Shown here: one piece after another, positions 17,325-24,778 of the stretch
Numbering within the stretch: position 1 is the stretch's first letter
How the letters are laid out: each line of letters opens with the position of its first letter
NCBI RefSeq assembly: GCF_036244895.1
Contig: NZ_BQKE01000001.1
Coordinates: 2,046,001 to 2,110,000, forward strand
DNA from: Persicobacter diffluens
Lineage (GTDB): Bacteria; Bacteroidota; Bacteroidia; Cytophagales; Cyclobacteriaceae
Direction of reading: 5' to 3'
Length of the DNA stretch: 64,000 nucleotides
The notes under the pieces: generated by a model
The model's database searches: none
Told to the model about the DNA's origin: nothing
The model's input: only the letters and a program-made list of their open reading frames with translations
Program-made: the position numbers and the translations under genes

Positions 17325-17621
17325 ATGAATAATAAACTAGCAGTGGGAATTGGCCTATTGGCTTTATGTAATATAATTACATTTGGATATTTTTTCCAAC
17401 AACAACCCAAATGGGCTTATGTAGATAACGTTCGCATTATGAACGAGTATAAAGGAATGATTAGCGCGCGTAAAGATTTTGAGGTAAAGGTAGCCTCCTT
17501 AACCGCTAATATGGATACATTAAGAACAGAATTTCATCAGTTGCTTATGGCGCATGATGCTAAGGTGAGTAAGATGTCTGCTGCGGAAAAGAAAAGTTCT
17601 GAAGCTCCCCTTTGGTCGTAA
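17325..17621 (+). pseudogene. Truncated OmpH/Skp-like periplasmic chaperone gene
   Basis: The first about 93 residues look like an OmpH/Skp family protein: an N-terminal hydrophobic anchor (residues 5-24), then WAYVDNVRIMNEYKG and a helical coiled-coil arm. Family members run about 150-200 residues, but here the frame crosses at about 17604 into repeat DNA (GGTCGTAA...) and stops within seven residues. The 3' half is missing, replaced by a divergent copy of the RHS leader element. It is most likely non-functional. Confidence 0.7.
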
Positions 17622-17890
17622 ACCCCAACAACAATCCAAAAACTTTAGAGCGTCCGATCCTTTCCCCTTGCGGATTCATCCACAATCCATCCATTACGGA
17701 AAACACACTTTAAGATTATGCAAGAGCATGAACAAGCCGGCATCAGCCCAAAATTCGCCAAAACCTATTCGCTCATAATATAAAGGAGTACTCGCCCCCC
17801 TGGACTTTCCTTCTGAATTTCAAGAACTAAGACTCCATGCATGTGGAGTCGGAAATTGACCCTACGACCAAATAGTCAAAAAAGACAAAG
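17606..17890 (+). repeat. Divergent third copy of the RHS leader element
   Basis: From CTTTGGTCGTAA to CCCTACGACCA the segment follows the same order of words as the leaders at about 11930-12170 and 15055-15295: CATCCACAATCCATCCATTACGG, CACTTTAAGATTA, AAGCCGGC, CCCCCCTGGACTTTC, and ATGTGGAGTCGGAAATT. It interrupts the OmpH-like gene. The outer ends TGGTCGTA and TACGACCA are inverted repeats. Confidence 0.6.
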
Positions 17891-17975
17891 ATTTTCCCCC
17901 ACTCGTCTGAAGAAAAATAACACTGCCCGCACACCATTATTCGCCTCCTATTCTGAGCAAATCACCGGCATTCCC

Positions 17976-17983
17976 TATCTTTG
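17976..17983 (+). promoter_or_regulatory. Bacteroidota-type -7 box (TATCTTTG) before rsuA
   Basis: TATCTTTG fits the TAnnTTTG consensus and lies 27 bp before the rsuA start codon. No clear -33 TTG is seen at the ideal spacing. Confidence 0.6.
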
Positions 17984-18009
17984 CATTTAGTAAAATCCAC
18001 TTTCTGCTC

Positions 18010-18723
18010 ATGCGCCTCGATAAATTTCTTTGTCAAAGTACCGTTTTAGACCGCCCCACTGCTCATGAATGCATCATCAGCGAACGGGTAAAAGTGGGAA
18101 GAGCGGTGATCACTTTAGCCGACACGCAGGTACATCCGGAAGAAAAAGTTTATCTGGATGATGTGCTGCTTAAATTACGCCCTTTTCGTTATTTTCTGAT
18201 CCATAAGCCGGCCCAGACGGTTTGCTCGAACAAAGACGAGCACTACCCGTCTGTATTTACCTCGGTCGGTTTGGAGGCGGAGAACCTCCACATTGTCGGG
18301 CGATTGGATGCTGACACCACGGGTTTGGTGCTGGCCACGGATGATGGGCAGTGGTCCTTCCTGATCATGCATCCGGACTATAAATGTCCGAAGACTTATC
18401 GGGTACAATTGCAAAAACCCATTGATGCTGTTGCTATTGAAAAGCTGGAGAAGGGCATTCAGCTGCAGGGAGAAAAGCAGGCCACGGCACCGGCAAAAGT
18501 AGAAATCATTCATGAGAAAGAAGTTTTGCTCACCATCACCGAAGGAAAATTCCATCAGGTGAAACGAATGTTTGCGGCCGTGAAAAATAAGGTAGTGCAA
18601 TTACATCGGGAGCGTATCGGTCCGGTGGAACTGGATATAGCAGAGGGTGATTATCGAGCACTCACAGCCGCGGAAGTCCGGCTGTTGGTGGCGGAGAAAA
18701 ACAGGCCTCAAAAGAAAAAATAG
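18010..18723 (+). CDS. rsuA: 16S rRNA pseudouridine synthase, RsuA family
   Basis: A 237-residue protein with an S4-type RNA-binding N-terminus (MRLDKFLCQ..., residues 1-55) and the catalytic domain with the signature GRLDADTTGLVLATDDGQWS (about residue 97), whose aspartate is the nucleophile. The C-terminal EGKFHQVKRMFAAV motif is almost identical to that of E. coli RsuA. It isomerises uridine to pseudouridine in 16S rRNA. The basic tail (RPQKKK) is an extension. Monocistronic, with its own -7 box upstream. Confidence 0.92.
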   Translation: MRLDKFLCQSTVLDRPTAHECIISERVKVGRAVITLADTQVHPEEKVYLDDVLLKLRPFRYFLIHKPAQTVCSNKDEHYPSVFTSVGLEAENLHIVGRLDADTTGLVLATDDGQWSFLIMHPDYKCPKTYRVQLQKPIDAVAIEKLEKGIQLQGEKQATAPAKVEIIHEKEVLLTITEGKFHQVKRMFAAVKNKVVQLHRERIGPVELDIAEGDYRALTAAEVRLLVAEKNRPQKKK

Positions 18724-18754
18724 ATCAGGCTTTCCATATAGCCGACCAAATCTA

Positions 18755-18973
18755 GGCCAGATTATTCATGCTTCAATCTTCATTTAGCTAATGGGCGGGG
18801 AAAACGAGGGAATAGTTCTTTTATTCGAGCTATTTCCCTGAAAGTAGACGAATGAGGAAAAAGCAAACTTGCCCAAATATGGCTATTAGAAACCAAGAAT
18901 AAACACCTGAAAAGACTGAGGGTGACCACTTTGTGCAAGATCAATAAATCAAGCGGTGAATAATTCGGCTTAA
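18755..18973 (+). mobile_element. Small TIR element (MITE-like), intact copy without intron
   Basis: The left end CCAGATTATTCATGC and the right end GCGGTGAATAATTCGGCTTAA are imperfect inverted repeats. The interior (TTTAGCTAATGGGCGGGGAAAA, GAATGAGGAAAAAGCAA, TTGCCCAAA...) matches the sequences flanking the group II intron at 60065-60189 and 62054-62151. About 219 bp, no open reading frame. Only sequence similarity and symmetry support mobility. The rest of 18724-19093 has no visible feature. Confidence 0.65.
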
Positions 18974-19093
18974 TGACCCGCTATCACCGACTACTTCCAC
19001 AAAGGATGCTTCCTCCTAAATCCCCACCTTTACAGCAAAGCATCCTGTAGCTTGGGGAAATTTCCGGAGCATTTTTGGTTCATGCTATTCTGT

Positions 19094-19702
19094 TTAAAAA
19101 GTACTTTTAATGCCATCCATAAATTTCATTTTGCTTTTGAGTGTACCAATCCATTCTCTTATCATATTCCGGTTTTCAGGAAAGTCGACCAATACTTCCT
19201 CAAGTTGAATTAAGGTTGACAAGGCTTTCTCATAATCAGAGATACATTCATAATATTGTGCTACCGTCATATAATAGGTAGTAACTTCCGCCCCATGGAA
19301 TATATGCCGATCGGGATACAAATCTTCCAGCTCAAGTGTTTCGCCTAATAAATCATGAATTTCATCAAAGTAGTGGTCTTCCATATCGAGTTTGGCCGCT
19401 TCTACTCTGGCAAAAAGGTAGTCGGGAAAACGTTCCATCATAACATCCACCACATTAATTGCCATACTCTTTTGCTCCAAAAGCTGATAAGCTGAAAATA
19501 AATAGTTGTAGGCGGAGGGGTAGTTTGGATGTTTGTGAATAAACTTTCTCAGACGCTGCAAGAATCGACTGTCAGCTTTTGCATTTTCCCCTAAATGGTA
19601 TAATTGCATACCAAAGTTTTCTAATTCTATCTGAATATAGGAAGATGGCTGAACCCCTACCGGATAAACCGGTTTATCGGTTATGTTTTCGATTTTTATC
19701 AT
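19094..19702 (-). CDS. TPR-like hypothetical protein
   Basis: About 202 residues from the ATG at 19702 (MIKIENITDKPVYPV). From residue 30 on, the protein is helical with paired-helix spacing suggestive of degenerate tetratricopeptide repeats (NYPSAYNYLFSAYQLLEQ, YMTVAQYYECISDYEKALS). No signal peptide is present, so it is probably cytoplasmic. No partner is indicated: it is convergent with rsuA across the small repeat element and divergent from the ncRNA/mnmE side. Confidence 0.6.
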   Translation of the reverse strand: MIKIENITDKPVYPVGVQPSSYIQIELENFGMQLYHLGENAKADSRFLQRLRKFIHKHPNYPSAYNYLFSAYQLLEQKSMAINVVDVMMERFPDYLFARVEAAKLDMEDHYFDEIHDLLGETLELEDLYPDRHIFHGAEVTTYYMTVAQYYECISDYEKALSTLIQLEEVLVDFPENRNMIREWIGTLKSKMKFMDGIKSTF

Positions 19703-19778
19703 AGCTCTGAAAAACAATAAAATAACACAAAAAAACGAGCAAGTGAAGACCTATAGTAAATTAAAAATCTCCCATGGG

Positions 19779-19910
19779 TGCTGGGCCAGGGATAGAGGCA
19801 GCGGCGCAGCCGGTTGTTGGAGCTCCTTTTTGCAGCCTAAGGGCGTAGCGGCTCGCAAAAAGAGCGACTGCCGAAAGCCCGACCGCGCCTGGGCGGTGGC
19901 CCCCTTTTTT
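19779..19910 (+). ncRNA. Probable structured non-coding RNA upstream of mnmE
   Basis: An unusually GC-rich block for this genome. GGGCCA (19783-19788) pairs with TGGCCC (19897-19902) as a closing stem. An internal hairpin is formed by GCTCCTTTTTGC and GCAAAAAGAGC, with an AGCC/GGCT extension. The 3' end is CCCCC followed by six T residues, like an intrinsic terminator. The order GGGATAGAGGCAGC ... CTTTTTGC ... GCAAAAAG ... GACTGCCGAAAGCCCGACC resembles a recurrent intergenic RNA-like element of Bacteroidota; I cannot assign its Rfam name. Confidence 0.6.
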
Positions 19911-19993
19911 AAAAAATTAAAGCGCAGGCCATTCTATTGGACATACAGCCGACGAAACTGATTATTGGTGAAGGGGGAGCGGAAAAAATTCCC

Positions 19994-20001
19994 TACCTTT
20001 G
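19994..20001 (+). promoter_or_regulatory. Bacteroidota-type -7 box (TACCTTTG) before mnmE
   Basis: TACCTTTG fits TAnnTTTG and lies 27 bp before the mnmE start codon, the same spacing as at rsuA. The upstream TTG at 19965-19967 is further away than ideal. Confidence 0.55.
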
Positions 20002-20027
20002 TGGCGAAATTAACAGGAGAAGTAAAT

Positions 20028-21404
20028 ATGAATCCAATAGCGGCTATGGACGACACCATCGTGGCATTGGCGACTCCGCAGGGAGTAGGTGCCATCGCAG
20101 TGATCAGGTTGTCGGGAAATGAAGCGATCAGTATAGTCAATGAGGTATTTAAAGGTAGGGACCTGAGCAAGCAGGAGAGCCATACCATCCACTTTGGAAC
20201 CATTCGCGATGGGGAGAAGATTCTGGATGAGGTTTTGGTATCGCTTTTTATTGCTCCGAAATCTTTCACCAAGGAAAATGTGGTGGAAATTTCTACTCAC
20301 GGCTCCCCTTTCATCATCAAGCAGATGATTCAGCTGTTTTTGAGAAAGGGTGCACGATTGGCTCGTGCCGGTGAGTTTACCAAACGTGCCTTTATGAACG
20401 GACAGTTCGATTTGGCGCAGGCAGAAGCAGTGGCAGACCTGATTCATTCGGATTCGGAAGCGGCCCATGCGGCGGCCATGAATCAGATGCGTGGTGGCTT
20501 TTCGGCGGAAATTGCGGCTTTGCGTGAACAACTGATTCACTTTGCCTCTATGATTGAACTGGAACTGGACTTCTCTGAAGAAGATGTAGAATTTGCGGAT
20601 CGTCAGCAATTGCAGGGATTGGTAGATCGCCTGCAGGAGGTGATCAAGAAGCTGGTAGATTCTTTTGATCTGGGAAATGTGATCAAGAATGGCGTACCGA
20701 CGGTGATTGCGGGTAAGCCGAATGCCGGAAAGTCTACCCTGCTGAATGCGCTGTTGAATGAGGAAAAAGCAATTGTTTCCGATATCGCCGGAACGACGCG
20801 TGACTTTATTGAGGATGAGATTCATCTGGAAGGTTTGTCTTTCCGCTTTATCGATACTGCCGGACTTCGGGAAACGGAGGACAAGGTAGAAGCGATTGGC
20901 GTGGAGCGAACCCGTGAGAAAATGAAGCAGGCAGCAGTGATCATTTATCTGTTTGATTTGGCAGAAGAAAGACTGGAGGATATTCAGGCGGAAGTCGCTA
21001 AACTGCAGGAAGGCACTATCCCCTTCATTAAAGTGGGCAATAAGATGGACAAGGCGAAACCTGAAATCCTGGAAGCCCTGCAACAGGAAGAAGGCTGGAT
21101 TTTCATTTCTGCCGGACAAAAGGAAAACCTAGAAGAGCTGAAAGATCAGCTGGTGTCTAAAGTGAATATGCAAGAGATTAAGGCTGGCAATACGGTGGTG
21201 ACCAACGCCCGCCACTATGAATCCCTGATCCGTACGCAACAGGCGCTGGACAATGTGACCAATGCGATTGTTGCCCAAATACCGGGTGACCTGATGGCGA
21301 TGGACATCCGCGAAGCCTTGCATTATCTGGGAGAAATCTCCGGAACGGTAACGACGGATGATCTGCTGGAAAATATTTTTAGCAAGTTTTGTATCGGGAA
21401 GTAA
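20028..21404 (+). CDS. mnmE: tRNA modification GTPase MnmE
   Basis: The start at 20028 follows AGGAGA and gives the expected MNPIAAMDDTIVALATPQG; a longer frame upstream covers the promoter. The N-terminal folate-binding domain is followed by a helical domain and an inserted G domain with GKPNAGKST (G1), a TTRDF switch, DTAGLRET (G3) and NKMD (G4). The C-terminus ends FCIGK, the conserved catalytic cysteine motif. MnmE with MnmG makes the cmnm5 modification at wobble uridine 34 of tRNAs. Full length at 458 residues. Confidence 0.97.
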   Translation: MNPIAAMDDTIVALATPQGVGAIAVIRLSGNEAISIVNEVFKGRDLSKQESHTIHFGTIRDGEKILDEVLVSLFIAPKSFTKENVVEISTHGSPFIIKQMIQLFLRKGARLARAGEFTKRAFMNGQFDLAQAEAVADLIHSDSEAAHAAAMNQMRGGFSAEIAALREQLIHFASMIELELDFSEEDVEFADRQQLQGLVDRLQEVIKKLVDSFDLGNVIKNGVPTVIAGKPNAGKSTLLNALLNEEKAIVSDIAGTTRDFIEDEIHLEGLSFRFIDTAGLRETEDKVEAIGVERTREKMKQAAVIIYLFDLAEERLEDIQAEVAKLQEGTIPFIKVGNKMDKAKPEILEALQQEEGWIFISAGQKENLEELKDQLVSKVNMQEIKAGNTVVTNARHYESLIRTQQALDNVTNAIVAQIPGDLMAMDIREALHYLGEISGTVTTDDLLENIFSKFCIGK

Positions 21405-21435
21405 TATAGGATAACACCTAAAAATAGTCCAACCG

Positions 21436-21470
21436 AAGCCCCGCTATCTAGCTGATAGCGGGGCTTTTAC
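21436..21470 (+). terminator. Intrinsic terminator after mnmE
   Basis: AAGCCCCGCTATC (21436-21448) pairs perfectly with GATAGCGGGGCTT (21454-21466) around a TAGCT loop, followed by a short T run. The probable integrative element begins just after it. Confidence 0.92.
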
Positions 21471-21524
21471 GTTTATTCAAAATTTGCTTAACTGGAATAA
21501 TCCACTACTTTTGAGACACATTCA

Positions 21525-21560
21525 CGTCCCTCGGGAAGTGAATTACTCTCCCGAGGGACG
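21525..21560. repeat. Perfect 12-bp inverted repeat at the left edge of the integrative element
   Basis: CGTCCCTCGGGA (21525-21536) and TCCCGAGGGACG (21549-21560) are exact inverted copies separated by 12 bp. There is no T tract, so it is not an obvious terminator. It could be an element end or a protein-binding site. Confidence 0.6.
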
Positions 21561-21581
21561 GTGATCTCTCTTTTCTTGGGC

Positions 21582-21649
21582 GAGTTCTTTGAACAACCAT
21601 GGACGTCAGTGAACACAAGGGGGGTGAGTTCTTTGAACATCAGTGAACA
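21582..21649 (+). promoter_or_regulatory. Two direct copies of a GAGTTCTTTGAAC...CAGTGAACA motif
   Basis: GAGTTCTTTGAAC occurs at 21582-21594 and 21626-21638, each followed by CAGTGAACA (21607-21615, 21641-21649). GTTC-TTT-GAAC is itself dyad-symmetric. A further TGAACA lies at 21664. The array sits just before the first gene of the element and is a candidate for operator or recombinase arm-type sites. Confidence 0.55.
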
Positions 21650-21682
21650 GTAATAGACAATAATGAACAAACAGGGAGAGAA

Positions 21683-22057
21683 ATGAAATTGCAAAAAAAT
21701 TGCCTGTACTGTAACACTGAATTTACCGCCAGAGCCACCACCACTAAATACTGTAGTCACAAATGCAACCAACGCCATTACAAACAAAAACAGCGGGACA
21801 AGAACATTGAGAAAGCCCTTTCGGAGAATAACCTGCGGGTACTGTCGGCTATCCGGGCCAAAGACAGAGGGCAATCCGTGCAACCCGTGCAGCAAGAGGA
21901 GTTTCTGAATGTGCCGCAGGCATGTGAATTTCTGGGCGTAAGCAGAGGAACTCTTTATAATTTAATCAATAAAAATTGTGTTAAAATCAATAAATTAGGA
22001 AGAAGGACAATTGTAAAAAAATCAGAACTACTAAACCTCTTTGAATATGAAAACTGA
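21683..22057 (+). CDS. Zinc-finger plus helix-turn-helix protein of the mobile element
   Basis: 124 residues. The N-terminus has a C-x2-C ... C-x3-C zinc ribbon (CLYC, YCSHKC), and the C-terminal half is an excisionase/MerR-type helix-turn-helix (NVPQACEFLGVSRGTLYNLI, then a basic strand GRRTIVKKSEL). Proteins with this second domain act as recombination directionality factors or regulators in Bacteroidota integrative elements. Its stop codon overlaps the next start by 11 bp, so the two are coupled. Confidence 0.7.
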   Translation: MKLQKNCLYCNTEFTARATTTKYCSHKCNQRHYKQKQRDKNIEKALSENNLRVLSAIRAKDRGQSVQPVQQEEFLNVPQACEFLGVSRGTLYNLINKNCVKINKLGRRTIVKKSELLNLFEYEN

Positions 22058-22964
22058 TCCATTCATACCGGCCGAAGCGGAATTAGAGGCTTTGTTTCAG
22101 ATGAAAAGAGCCGAATTTATTGGCGCCCTTGCCCAGGATTTTCTGGTATTCATGGATGCTGAAGAAAATGAGTTTAACTCATTTAGTCATATTTTGGAGA
22201 GTTTCAATAATAAAATATGGCCGGAATATAACGCGCCACTATTGGAATCACAGGAAGGGGCGAAAGTACGACGGAATCAATTTCTTACGACGCTCTTCCA
22301 TAACCTTAGCCGCCTGTTATCAGCATACAAAGCTGAAATTAAATGGACCGGACTTTTAAAAAGAGGGCTCCCAGATCTTCAAAAAAATTACCAGGAGCAA
22401 CATGAGCGGCTCCAAAACTGTGATTATCTCACAGAATGGCTTGAGGAAAAGGACACCGTAAAATGGATCACTTTGCTGGCAAAGTTCACGGTGCTAAAAG
22501 AATTAAGGGATAATCCTAAGATTGAAACCTACCAACCCTTCCTGCAGCATTTGCAGGACTTAGGGCAGCAAGAAATGGTACAGGCCATTAGGCAAATCAA
22601 TAGCCCAGATGAAGCAAAGAGAACTGATGAAGAACTGGAAAATAGCTGCGGAGCCACTACCGAAATTCCGGTTGTAGCCCACCTGATGCACTATTTTTCC
22701 TTTCATGAAGCTATTCGGAGTGAAGCCAGGGAACAATTCGACCAAACAGACCTAGCCAGGTTTCTATCCATTACCTATAATCTGAAAACTAATAAATCCG
22801 GCTATAATGACGCCCTCTACAAGGCCCTGAAGGCAGGTCCGCCCTTCTTCGGTAAATCACCCAAAACGATTATGGAGTATTTCACCCGCTACCTTGAACC
22901 CAAAATCAATAAGTACCATCCGGAACTTAGAAAGAAGATCAAAGGGACGTATCAGCATGAATAA
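22047..22964 (+). CDS. Unidentified mobile-element protein
   Basis: About 305 residues from the ATG at 22047, overlapping the zinc-finger gene. It is predicted mostly helical, charged and soluble, with no signal peptide and no catalytic motif I recognise. Its C-terminal portion (LKTNKSGYNDALYKALKAGPPFFGKSPKTIMEYFTRYL) is basic and resembles the C-terminal segment of RteC-like regulatory proteins of Bacteroidota elements; this is a weak resemblance. Position between the HTH gene and the integrase suggests an element-maintenance role. Confidence 0.5.
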   Translation: MKTDPFIPAEAELEALFQMKRAEFIGALAQDFLVFMDAEENEFNSFSHILESFNNKIWPEYNAPLLESQEGAKVRRNQFLTTLFHNLSRLLSAYKAEIKWTGLLKRGLPDLQKNYQEQHERLQNCDYLTEWLEEKDTVKWITLLAKFTVLKELRDNPKIETYQPFLQHLQDLGQQEMVQAIRQINSPDEAKRTDEELENSCGATTEIPVVAHLMHYFSFHEAIRSEAREQFDQTDLARFLSITYNLKTNKSGYNDALYKALKAGPPFFGKSPKTIMEYFTRYLEPKINKYHPELRKKIKGTYQHE

Positions 22965-22994
22965 AAAATCAAAAAAATGAATGTTTTAGATTAT

Positions 22995-23020
22995 TTGGGA
23001 CAGTCCCAAGGGTGTCCCAA
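22995..23020. promoter_or_regulatory. Inverted repeat upstream of the integrase gene
   Basis: TTGGGACA (22995-23002) and TGTCCCAA (23013-23020) are exact inverted copies 10 bp apart, with a nested GGGAC-A-GTCCC. They lie 45 bp before the integrase start and could be an operator or an integrase-binding site. Confidence 0.5.
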
Positions 23021-23064
23021 GCATTGATTCAGAGTAATTTAAGATATAACAAAGTATAAATATT

Positions 23065-24186
23065 ATGACCGAATTAATGTTCTCCTGCTTATTAAGGAAA
23101 AAGCCCATTACCAATGGCAAGCGCTACTCTCTCCTACTGGACATCCATATGGAGGGCGTTAGATACAAGGAATACCTGAAGCTTCATCTGTATGCTCAAC
23201 CCAAAGACAAGATGGAAAGAGCATACAATAAACAAATCATGCGGAAGGCAGAAGCCATGCGAAAAGAGCGGGTTAAAGCCTTAAAAGAAGCCATGATTGT
23301 GGATAAACCTAAAAAGCGCGACATTCTCTTTCTGGAATACTTCACCGAACAAATGATGAAACGCCAGACCCCGGCCACCAACAAAAGCTGGGAAAGTGCA
23401 TTGGGTACTTTGCTTCAAATTCAATGGGTACATGACATCCTGCTCATCCACTTTGGCTATGAGGAACTCACTAAAGTTCGGGAGTACCTGCTCAATGAAG
23501 CGTTGACTTTAAAAGGCAACCCGAGACCCATATCAAAGAATACAGCTTCCTCCTATTTCAGCAAGGTAAAAGTTACCATAAAGGAAGCCTTCCTGGAAGG
23601 GATTATCCCAACGGATTTGGCCAAAAGGGTGCCGGCTATCAAAGAAGAGGAAGTATTTAAAGACTATTTGAATATTCATGAACTTCGGGCACTGGCCAAA
23701 ACACCTATGGAGCACACCGACATTCGCAATGCCTGTCTGTTCTGCGCGCTGACCGGCCTTCGGGTATCGAATTTAAAGCGACTGCAATGGAAACACGTCA
23801 TCACTAATCTGAATGGCCATACCTATATTCAGTTTGAACAAGTGAAACGCAAGAACATTCAACAAAACCCATTGAACCAAGAAGCTATAGAATTACTTGG
23901 TGAACGTAAACTTCCGGAAGATAAAGTTTTCCCGAATTTGTCGTACAGCTCCTGGAACAATATGAGAATCAAACAATGGGTCCTCAGAGCCGGCATCACC
24001 AAGGACATTACCTTTCACTCCTTCAGACATACCTATGCCTCCAATTTATATCAATCTACAGGAGATGTTTACCTTACGCAGCGTCTGCTGGGGCACAAAA
24101 GCATTAGTAACACCCTGCGATACACCAAACACAGCCTTGAACAGGGCCATGAGGCCATGGAGAAATTCCCATCAATCCTTAAATAA
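23065..24186 (+). CDS. Tyrosine recombinase (site-specific integrase)
   Basis: 373 residues with an arm-binding N-terminus (TNGKRYSLLLDIHMEGVRYKEY), a SAM-like core-binding domain (about 95-200) and a catalytic domain. Catalytic residues visible are the Arg in TGLRVSNLKRL (about 231), the HSFRHTYAS box (about 318) with His and Arg, the H in LGHKSISNTLRY, and the nucleophile Tyr in RYTKH (about 352). It would catalyse integration and excision of the element lying between mnmE and the defence island. An att site could not be located by eye. Confidence 0.9.
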   Translation: MTELMFSCLLRKKPITNGKRYSLLLDIHMEGVRYKEYLKLHLYAQPKDKMERAYNKQIMRKAEAMRKERVKALKEAMIVDKPKKRDILFLEYFTEQMMKRQTPATNKSWESALGTLLQIQWVHDILLIHFGYEELTKVREYLLNEALTLKGNPRPISKNTASSYFSKVKVTIKEAFLEGIIPTDLAKRVPAIKEEEVFKDYLNIHELRALAKTPMEHTDIRNACLFCALTGLRVSNLKRLQWKHVITNLNGHTYIQFEQVKRKNIQQNPLNQEAIELLGERKLPEDKVFPNLSYSSWNNMRIKQWVLRAGITKDITFHSFRHTYASNLYQSTGDVYLTQRLLGHKSISNTLRYTKHSLEQGHEAMEKFPSILK

Positions 24187-24194
24187 TAATCTAT

Positions 24195-24605
24195 ATGAAA
24201 GACGAAAATTCAAATCCCTCGAACGCCTTATTTAGCTTTAATGAGGAAATGTTCAAAAGCCAGATCAAAAAATGGGTCAAAGAAGCCCTACAGGAAATGA
24301 ATGGCTCTCCTGAGGCTATTGCCTCCAAACTGGACCAAAACGGACTTCTTAATACCAGAGAAGCCTGTAAATACCTTAATGTATCAGCGGGAGGACTCAA
24401 AAAGTTGATCGATGAAGGCTTTGTGGTTCCGGCCACCATTGGTAGAAAAAAACTGTTTCGTGCTACTCAATTATTGGCCGCACTGGACGCCAAACGAGAA
24501 GCAGAAAAACAACGCCTGGAAGATAAGAATGCCCGCATTACCAAAGCCAAGGATTATATAAATCTATATAAAAACAGCATCCAGGGTAAAAAACCTCAGG
24601 CATAA
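24195..24605 (+). CDS. Helix-turn-helix protein, excisionase-like
   Basis: 136 residues starting 8 bp after the integrase stop. The middle (LLNTREACKYLNVSAGGLKKLIDEGFVVPATIGRKK in outline, residues 50-85) is a MerR/excisionase winged helix with a basic wing. The N-terminus is acidic, and the C-terminus is a charged helix. Such proteins commonly control the direction of recombination or initiate replication of integrative elements. Same operon as the integrase. Confidence 0.7.
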   Translation: MKDENSNPSNALFSFNEEMFKSQIKKWVKEALQEMNGSPEAIASKLDQNGLLNTREACKYLNVSAGGLKKLIDEGFVVPATIGRKKLFRATQLLAALDAKREAEKQRLEDKNARITKAKDYINLYKNSIQGKKPQA

Positions 24606-24623
24606 AAAAAAGAGCCCTGGAAA

Positions 24624-24762
24624 ACCCAAAGACCCCTTACACTCATTCAAGTATACGGAAAATTTTGCTTTCCGGCAATTATTTCTAGTGGTCTTTGGGT
24701 GAAAAATCAAGTATTCACCAGACAAAACGCCCTGTTTTACAGGGTGCAGGGATTGTTTTGTC
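24624..24762. promoter_or_regulatory. Nested inverted repeats between the HTH gene and the DUF3987 gene
   Basis: ACCCAAAGACC (24624-24634) is the exact inverse of GGTCTTTGGGT (24690-24700), with a CGGAAA/TTTCCG hairpin inside. Next, GACAAAAC (24721-24728) inverts GTTTTGTC (24755-24762), enclosing CCCTGT/ACAGGG. Two large stem-loops therefore precede the replication gene. A terminator, a leader RNA or an origin/transfer site are all possible. Confidence 0.6.
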
Positions 24763-24778
24763 AAAATTTCACCACTTA

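Noticed and set aside
20010..21119. 369-codon minus-strand frame opposite mnmE
   Set aside because: It is a shadow of mnmE with unnatural composition; mnmE has full-length family motifs.
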